Shown piece after piece: positions 57,784 to 64,000 of a stretch of DNA of 64,000 bases (the stretch's first letter is position 1; each line of letters begins with the position of its first letter). The DNA is from Caprella mutica. Its lineage: Eukaryota > Arthropoda > Malacostraca > Amphipoda > Caprellidae. Location: NCBI GenBank assembly GCA_947561585.1, contig CANNZV010002604.1:27118-91117 (forward strand), written 5' to 3'. The notes under the pieces are model-generated. The model saw only the letters and a list, made by a program, of their open reading frames with translations, made no database searches and was not told where the DNA came from. A program made the translations under genes and the position numbers.

Positions 57784-58779
57784 CCGGGTGACCAATAAAA
57801 AACGTGGTCGAAAGTAACTGCTTATAACTCAAAAAGTAATTGTTGTAGAAAGGTGAAACATCACACAAAAGAGTATATTTTCAAGTTTTATTTGATATCT
57901 AAGATATTGAAAAATATCGAATGAGGGATACAGATATCTTAAAAAAACATAATGGATATTTCGTCAACACATTTTAATCAACCCTCATGAATCATTATGC
58001 AACTAACTATTGAATAGCGTGTTTTCATTGCTAAACATCATCATTTAAGCTGTTTTGAAACTAAAGTTAAGAGAAAATAGGCCATTCGATACAACAAGGA
58101 TATAAAAATTGAAATGGTTAAGAATTTATTCAATAAATGGACAAGAAATGAAGCGTTTGAGAAACCATGCATTGCACTCGGCGAAAGTGACAGTTCGGTG
58201 CTGTTAGAGTTCGCAATATTTTTTTGAAGATGTAGAGACTGAAAATGTTTGTTCTGTAAACACCAACGGATACATTGATATGTTAAAAAATACTGTAATG
58301 ACTGACGACAATCATCTTTAATTTTGGTTCCATTATGACACTGCAACTGCATACACATTCTTGTCCGCAGTAGACTGATTGAAAAATCACTTCCGAGGAC
58401 AAAATTATTTAGCACCGAACCGTTTACTCTTTCCAACTAAGTCCCTTGACCTTTCACATTTGGATTTTATATCTGGTATATGTTAAAGAGAAGGCATGGT
58501 ATTTAAATTGAATCCGAACATGCATGATTGAAGACTTGAAGCAAGTAATACATGAAGTAAACAAAATATATTAGTTGCAGTAATCGCTAATTTTGAAAAA
58601 AAAAAGGATTGATCTCTGTATTAAACACAGCGGTAAGGATTTCAGACACTTGTTATATACTGAATAAAAATTGAGATTTTACTCTTTTAAGTGATTTTTG
58701 TTTTTATCTTTCTACATCAATTATTTTTGAAGTTATAAGCATTTACTTTCGACCAGTTTTTTTTTTATGGGTTACCCGG
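57784..58779. mobile_element. Mariner/Tc1-like element, 1.0 kb, TA duplication
   Basis: Inverted ends CCGGGTGACCAATAAAAAAC and (reverse) CCGGGTAACCCATAAAAAAA, with a shared inner GGTCGAAAGTAA, are flanked by TA on each side (57782-57783 and 58780-58781). Length and TA duplication fit a mariner-type element. A decayed transposase is on the plus strand. Confidence 0.87.
58090..58500 (+). pseudogene. Decayed mariner-like transposase
   Basis: The plus strand shows VNTNGYIDMLKNTVMTDDN, a stop, FWFHYDTATAYTFLSAVD and FPTKSLDLSHLDFISG. These correspond to the YlnML, Q-D-GA-x-H and WPxRSPDLTPLDFFLWG blocks of mariner-related transposases, where the catalytic aspartates lie in D(T/G)A and PDLxxLDF. 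Several stops are present. The minus frame 58041-58436 is a shadow. Confidence 0.7.
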
Positions 58780-58913
58780 TATTTTATTCGTTCGCTTAGT
58801 ATCTGGTTATATATTGATTATAATCAGTGGTATTTAAATTAACAATCATAACTTAATATCTTCGATTAGAAAAGTTGAAAGTGAAAATATCATCTTGGTA
58901 TTTTCACTTTCGA

Positions 58914-58997
58914 CCTACAGTGTACCTAGTTAGTTTCGAAATACAGTGTACCTAGTTAGTTTCGAAATACAGTGTACCTAGTTAGTTTCGAACTTCA
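58914..58997. repeat. Three tandem 27-28-bp units
   Basis: ACAGTGTACCTAGTTAGTTTCGAAAT repeated three times, the last diverging at its end. Confidence 0.9.
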
Positions 58998-59955
58998 GTT
59001 TGATATTAAACGACCCGGAGATACTGAAAAATATTCTAAAGTGAATAGAACAATACAGGCAAGCACCGCTTTTATAACCAAAATCACAACTTATTCTTAT
59101 TACAAATAGTAATATCCCAACAAACATATGAATGTCGATTCGATGCCGTTTGCTGTCGAATTCGTAGCGCTAACGGTGGGTATCGACTTAGCAACCATTT
59201 CGACTCATAGTAGATATCGGAATGTCTGTTTCTAAATTATATCTGAATTTACACTTCGAGTAGAAACACGAAAACCGATACATGGTTTTAACAGCATCAT
59301 CTTGACGTCGGCATGTCTGTTTCCAAACGTTATCTGAATTTATACTTCGACCAGAAGTGCGAAAACAGATACGTAGTTTTAAAAAAATCGTTTCAAATTT
59401 TGAAATTCATTTTCTTATCTTCCTGTTTCATAATACGTAAAGATATGTAGGAATTATTTCTATTCAATTGGATTGTACCTTTCTATATAACGTTCGTAGT
59501 GCTCCCTTTAAACTATACCCAATAATTAATACACTTATAGGGGACTAAGGCAGTTGTAAAGGTACGATCGGGCATTGGCACGCTAGTGCGATTGCACAAT
59601 GTATCAACGTAAAGTAAGCGATATTGGAACATCGGATGTTGAACATTGTTCCTAGTACCGTGAAAATGAAATGGATAACCGATCAAGTGATTTTTCGATG
59701 GCTAGTTCATTTATTGTTATGAATCTATTCTAAACTGCTTATTGTAAATAAGCCCAGAGGGGTTCCTGAAGCTGTCTTTGGTGAATAGAAGAGAAGTGGG
59801 GTGGCGTCCCTTGTGACCCAAACTGTTGTAATTTGGATTATGTATTGTCTAATTTATGTTTATCATGTTTTTAGTTTTTTTAACTCTCCATGCAGTTTTA
59901 GAGGATAGCGCAAAGGTTATGCTCAACAATTGCGTACGAGGTCTTAGATTTTGTG

Positions 59956-60185
59956 TTAGGTAGGCTCGTAGACTTCATTTATTATCACCTTTTCATTTCC
60001 CTCTTCCATCCTTGAGTGCAGCCAACGGGTGCTTGTGACCATTTTTGTCACATTCCTCGGTAAGTGACAGCATTCACGGAGTAGCTTTTCAGCAACCATG
60101 AGCGTCGTGACTTTGTCAATGGAGTCACTTTCCTTTCTGACTGCTTCTTCCAGTCCCTTGTATTTCATTTCCTTTTAACGTCAGC
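59956..60185 (-). CDS. Small conserved ORF in the left arm
   Basis: Encodes about 70 residues beginning MKYKGLEEAVRKESDSIDKV and containing AEKLLRECCHLPRNVTK and TSTRWLHSRMEEGNE. It is the inverted partner of 61150-61395, and 48550-48715 has a third degenerate copy. No known domain was recognised. The frame is kept in both arms despite divergence, but the open length is short. It could be a fragment of a transposon protein. Confidence 0.4.
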
Positions 60186-61149
60186 GTCATGGCCTTTGGT
60201 TCCGAAGCAGATGTTAAACTCTACTAAACGTAAATAATTAAAAGTTGATGGGCTATTTAATTAACAAGTTCCATTTTAAAGTAAATTCTGTGTTATCGGA
60301 CGGTTCCACATTTTCGAATATGTAAGAAATAAATATAATAATTATCATTATTCAATCCGTACTATATGAGTTGTTCAAATTTTTATATAATTGTAACTCC
60401 TTAAAAATATCGTTCTCTATGAGTTCAAATTATAGAAAATGTTTTGAGGCCACGATTTAGAATACAGATGAAAGCTCTGTGATGAAAGTTCAAAGTAATG
60501 AATGGATTAATTAAAAATTGACCATAGATTAACTCACTCAGTAAATATAGGTCATAATAGTTGAGTAATTAGTTTGATATTTTGACTTATATAAATCTGT
60601 TTCATTGAACAAACAGGAATTTTGTGCTCTGTGAAATATTTTCAGCAATAGGGTATATATGTTCCAAGTTAATAATAGGGTCTATATTTTCGAACACGTC
60701 ATAAAGGAAATATAATTATTATTATTATTTAACTACTATTTAATTAGTAACATAATAGCTGAAGGTATGATACCAATTGAAATAAAAGTTAGATAATTCG
60801 ATTATTATATCTAGATTTATTGAATCCGATTACCACTTTAAGTTTAATTATCAATAATTGAATCACTGAATTTTAATCGTCTCATTTGCAGCTTTTGCGG
60901 TAGGTTAAAGCTCAAGTTATCGGATATGGGGTTGCGCATTTTACGTAGAAAAATTATTGATGTATTGATTTTTATTTCTAAACTTGTATTTTACGTACTG
61001 GTTTCATGGATACCAATTTAAGAACGAATTGAATAATGATAATTATTATATTTATTTCTTACATATTCGAAAATGTGGAACCGTCCGATTATAATACAGA
61101 ATTTACTAAAATGGAACATGTTAAATAGCCCATCAACTTTTAATTATTT

Positions 61150-61395
61150 ATGTTTAGTAGAGGTTTAACGTCTGCTTCGGAACCAAAGGCCATGACGCTG
61201 ACGTTAAAGGAAATGAAATACAAGGGACTGGAAGAAGCAGTCAGAAAGGAAAGTGGCTCCATTAAAAAAGTCACGACGCTCATGGATGCTGAAAAGCTAC
61301 TCCGTGAATGCTGTCACTTACCGAGGAATGTGACAAAAATAGTCACAAGCACCCGTTGGCTGCACTCAAGGATGGAAGAGGGAAATGAAGAGTGA
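61150..61395 (+). CDS. Small conserved ORF in the right arm
   Basis: 81 residues, starting with an ATG at 61150 and containing GLTSASEPKAMTLTLKEMKY, AEKLLRECCHLPRNVTK and TRWLHSRMEEGNEE. It is the longer of the two intact copies. Highly charged, no signal peptide or membrane segment. It differs from the left-arm copy at several codons while staying open. Function unknown. Confidence 0.4.
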   Translation: MFSRGLTSASEPKAMTLTLKEMKYKGLEEAVRKESGSIKKVTTLMDAEKLLRECCHLPRNVTKIVTSTRWLHSRMEEGNEE

Positions 61396-62045
61396 TAGTA
61401 ATGAAGTCTACAAGCCTACCTGACACAAAATCTAAGACCTCGTACGTAATTGTAGAGCATAGCCATAGCGCTATCCTCTAAAACTGCATGGAGAGGTAAA
61501 AACAGGATAAACATGGTAAAAATAAAATAGACAATACATAATCCAAATTACAACAGTTTGGGTCCCAAGGGACGCCACCCCACTTCTCTTCTATTACCAA
61601 AGACAGCTTCAGGAACCCTCGGCTTATTTACAATAAGCAGTTTAGAATAGTTAGGTTCATTACAATAAATTCATTCATTTCCACGGTACTGGAGAAACAC
61701 TGTTCAATAACTGATTGTTCCAATATCGCTTACTTTACGTTGATCTATTGTACAATCGCACTAGCACGTGACAATGCCCGATCGTACTTTTACAACTGCC
61801 GTAGTCCCCTATAAGTGTATTAATTATTGGGTATAGTTTAAACTTTGAAGGGAGCACTACATACGTTATATAGAAATGTACAATCCAATTGAATAGAAAT
61901 AATTCCTACATTTCATTACGTATTATAGAACAGGAAGATAAGAAAATGAATTTCCAAATTTGAAGCGATTTTTTTAAAACTACGTATCTGTTTTTTTGCA
62001 CTTCTGCTCAAAGTATAAATTCAGATATGCTGTTAAAACCATGTA

Positions 62046-62298
62046 GGATAATGAACCAATTACCGGATGCTTATTTTTCTTTACTAATTACCGAATGGAA
62101 TATTTCGAATTAGTATATTTGTAAACTATGATTGTTAATGACTATAAAAATATATTTGTTGAGTAGAAAAAACTGGTATCTATACAACGAATTTATTTTT
62201 ATAGTCATAAACAATCATAGTTACAAATATACTGATTCGAAATATTCAATCGGTAATTAGTAAAGAAAAATAAGCATCCGGTAATTGGTTCATTATCC
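62046..62298. mobile_element. 253-bp palindromic MITE with TA duplication and empty site
   Basis: Ends GGATAATGAACCAATTACCG are perfectly inverted for about 45 bp. TA flanks both sides (62044-62045 and 62299-62300). The left arm of the large inverted repeat has the uninterrupted sequence ACCGATACATGGTT at 59274-59287, an empty site with a single TA. This proves mobility and dates the insertion after the inverted duplication. Confidence 0.92.
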
Positions 62299-62450
62299 TA
62301 TCGGTTTTCGTGTTTCTACTCGAAGTGTAAATTAAGATATCTTTTAGAAACAGACATTCCTATATCTACTATGAGACGAAATGGTTGCTAAGTCGGTACC
62401 CACCGTTAACGCTACGAATGTTGTCGATTCCACCGTTGTTTGTTGGGTAA

Positions 62451-62936
62451 TTACCCTACTACCAAAGATATTTCACAGAACATAAAATTGCTGTTTGTTT
62501 AGTGTTATACAATAATAATTATAGAAACCAAACCTATAGTGAGTGAGAGTTAAGCTATGGTTAGATTTCAAAACCTTTAAAAAATTCACAATTTTAAACT
62601 TTCATAACAGTCTTAAACCCTAAAAAAACTGTTTATTAATAGGCTACATCATGATATAATAACTTTTAACAGGTATGCTCGCGCGCAGGTTCTCCCCAAA
62701 CCCCCACAACCGTGCGGGAGTATTTTGTGACGTCATAGAAGTGAGGCTTTACCATGCTGTTTTGTTTATATTTAATGATAGATAAATACAGCTTACTACA
62801 TACCATTTCCATGACATTCACATAAAGAATATTACGAGAATTACGAATATGTCATCTTATTTTGTCTAAAATTCTTATTTACCTACTTACAATTATTTTA
62901 TTTCGTATATTTACATGTATTTGGTATGGCAATATA
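62451..62936. other. Stretch with a partial repeat copy
   Basis: 62455-62620 resembles 57365-57555 in direct orientation (ACCCTACTAC, ATTTCACAGAACATAAAATT, GTGAGTGAGAGTTAAGCTATGG). A TGACGTCA site lies at 62728. No gene is seen. Confidence 0.5.
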
Positions 62937-63143
62937 GGGTCAAGCAGTAAATTGCGGCACACTTACTAACTTCGGCCTCTAACAAGAGAACATCATAGCT
63001 TCAAAACACTCCGTTTAAAACTTAAATTGATAAGTTAAAGCATGCACTGTACTTCTTTTGAAAGTTATGCAACATATATAGAATTTCGATTCAGATTGTT
63101 TTAGAGACTCTCTGTAGATGGCCGCAATTTATCTGCGTGACCC
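62937..63143. mobile_element. Tc1/mariner-type MITE, GGGTCA ends, copy B
   Basis: Ends GGGTCAAGCAGTAAATTGC and (reverse) GGGTCACGCAGATAAATTGC are flanked by TA (62935-62936 and 63144-63145). The interior matches 17411-17640. Confidence 0.87.
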
Positions 63144-63218
63144 TAGCATGGTATGATAACCATGCTATTTCAAGGAAAATGACCACTAAAGTTATATCAC
63201 AGTACATAGAATAGTATA

Positions 63219-63685
63219 GTACCCCAGTTACATGTATTATTCAAATTTATTCTCGGTAGGCTGTGACGTCATGTATGTAAACAAGAGTCACGTCATAGTA
63301 AACAGAATTGCTGTGGGTCACGTGGAATAGAGAATTAAGATGGCGGCCAACGCGACCGATCTGACTAATGATTTAATTATCTTGAATAAATCGTCTTCTT
63401 CAAGACTAAAAATTTGTTACTATTTTGGGTGTAAAAAGACCAGTAGCAATTTCATCAACAGTCATTTTTTAATTTTCGTCCGTATGACTTTAAAGATTGG
63501 ATAATAGCATGCGGTAATGTGGAATTAAAAAAAATATCACCGAAAACGTTATTTAACAAAAGTTGGGTGTGTTGCAGCCATCTTTTGTGTTTGTACTGTA
63601 CGTACAAACGTACGCACCATTGTTGACATGTGACGTCACAGACTACCGGGACACGCGTAATATCCCCCCTATAGCTCTGGGATAC
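63219..63685. mobile_element. 467-bp element with CGGTAGNCTGTGACGTCA inverted repeats and a THAP-like frame
   Basis: Terminal GTACCCCAG and (reverse) GTATCCCAGAG, and inner CGGTAGGCTGTGACGTCATG and CGGTAGTCTGTGACGTCACA, are inverted. TATA flanks both sides (63215-63218 and 63686-63689). It is a short derivative of a DNA transposon; the superfamily is not certain. Confidence 0.7.
63340..63600 (+). pseudogene. THAP-domain-like coding remnant
   Basis: ATGGCGGCCAACGCGACC opens a plus-strand frame, MAANATDLTNDLIILNKSSS, continuing to KICYYFGCKKTSSN. After a frameshift near 63465 it continues FKDWIIACG and SWVCCSHL. The spacing C-x4-C, then W-x4-C and a final C-x2-H, is the C2CH zinc-binding pattern of THAP DNA-binding domains, which occur in P and Kolobok-type transposases and in host genes. 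No catalytic domain follows. TGACGTCA sites and the repeats enclose it. Confidence 0.55.
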
Positions 63686-63689
63686 TATA

Positions 63690-64000
63690 TATTCTCTTAC
63701 TGTGGTTATATTTATGTGATCTACCTATAAAAATTCATGACCTATAAAATATATTAATTCACGGTGCTATTAATTCTATTAGAATCAACTTTAATTCATG
63801 TCTTATATTTTGTTGAGTCACCCTTGGGCCTTGATAAGTTTTCTTCAAGGAGTTTTCAATTATGTTATTGCGTTCTTTGTTTGTGTGTTAGTTAGTTTGT
63901 CACGCACACTGATTTCATCAAGTTGAAATACATTTGAGAGCTGTTATTTCTTCGTTTCATTAATCCCCAATGTTCATAATATTATTGTACCAAATGATGT
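63690..64000. other. AT-rich end of window
   Basis: No gene or repeat was recognised. Confidence 0.4.

Larger units (their letters stand above)
59113..62450. repeat. Large inverted repeat, arms about 1.2-1.4 kb
   Basis: The left arm 59113-60355 and right arm 61020-62450 are inverted copies. Matching blocks run from CCCAACAAAC at the outer ends through the ACTTTACGTTG, GGGACGCCACCCC and GAAGCAGTCAGAAAGG blocks to the TTCGAATATGTAAGAAATAAA inner ends. The spacer of about 660 bp holds fold-back MITE pieces. The arms have diverged by point changes and small indels. The right arm carries an extra MITE (62046-62298), and the left arm has about 40 bp near 59295 that the right lacks. It may be a fold-back transposon or an inverted duplication. 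Confidence 0.85.

Noticed and set aside
58041..58436. 131-codon minus frame
   Set aside because: It is antisense to the decayed mariner-like transposase, whose plus-strand motifs are recognisable.
57365..62620. Direct repeats near 57365-57555 and 62455-62620 as an LTR pair
   Set aside because: The segments are diverged, no gag-pol or primer site lies between, and further inverted pieces of the same family occur inside. Dispersed MITE copies explain them better.

Overview
The window is AT-rich eukaryotic DNA from an invertebrate, most likely an arthropod and possibly a hemipteran-like insect. The species cannot be named from the sequence. Support comes from GT-AG introns, an arthropod-type TCAGT initiator, decayed BEL/Pao, Penelope-like, mariner/Tc1, hAT and EnSpm/CACTA elements, and abundant fold-back MITEs. 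Nearly everything is transposable-element sequence in various stages of decay. One clean multi-exon host gene is visible: a secreted protein with a C-type-lectin-like domain, 52677-55425 (-).

Layout. 0-3.8 kb: a TAGGTAGGTACC minisatellite, a 5'-truncated non-LTR retrotransposon with a restriction-like endonuclease (-), a MITE and a hAT-like MITE. 3.9-12.4 kb: a DNA element whose ends are tandem GGTAAATTCATCGC arrays, flanked by the 8-bp duplication GACTGCTT and split by a decayed BEL/Pao retrotransposon (LTRs 5175-5778 and 11777-12267). 12.5-24.6 kb: MITEs, a Tc1 fragment, diverged tandem repeats, a 1.1-kb fold-back element, a hAT transposase fragment and AT minisatellites. 24.8-36.05 kb: an 11.2-kb LTR element with near-identical 1,241-bp LTRs and almost no coding capacity (LARD-like), carrying four tandem-repeat blocks. 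36.2-43.2 kb: an EnSpm-like transposase gene (-), interrupted by a 2.9-kb hAT element with its own decayed, intron-containing transposase. 43.8-45.4 kb: a decayed but intron-bearing gene for a CRESS-DNA-type Rep protein (-). 46.3-50.1 kb: a palindromic MITE, a repeat-family copy split by a 1.7-kb hAT-like element with 8-bp duplications, and a non-LTR ORF1 fragment. 50.8-52.3 kb: Penelope-like fragments. 52.6-55.5 kb: the lectin gene. 56.7-63.7 kb: fold-back MITEs, a mariner-like element, a large inverted repeat whose arms share a small ORF, and a THAP-bearing mini-element.

Most coding entries are dead copies that do not work together. The recurring theme is nesting, which can be ordered by intact target-site duplications and, in one case, by a paralogous empty site. 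The two most unusual items are the spliced Rep-derived gene, which suggests an old virus-like Rep resident long enough to carry introns, and the large non-coding LTR element with repeated stem-loops. All comparisons were by eye, and family assignments rest on recognised motifs without any database search.
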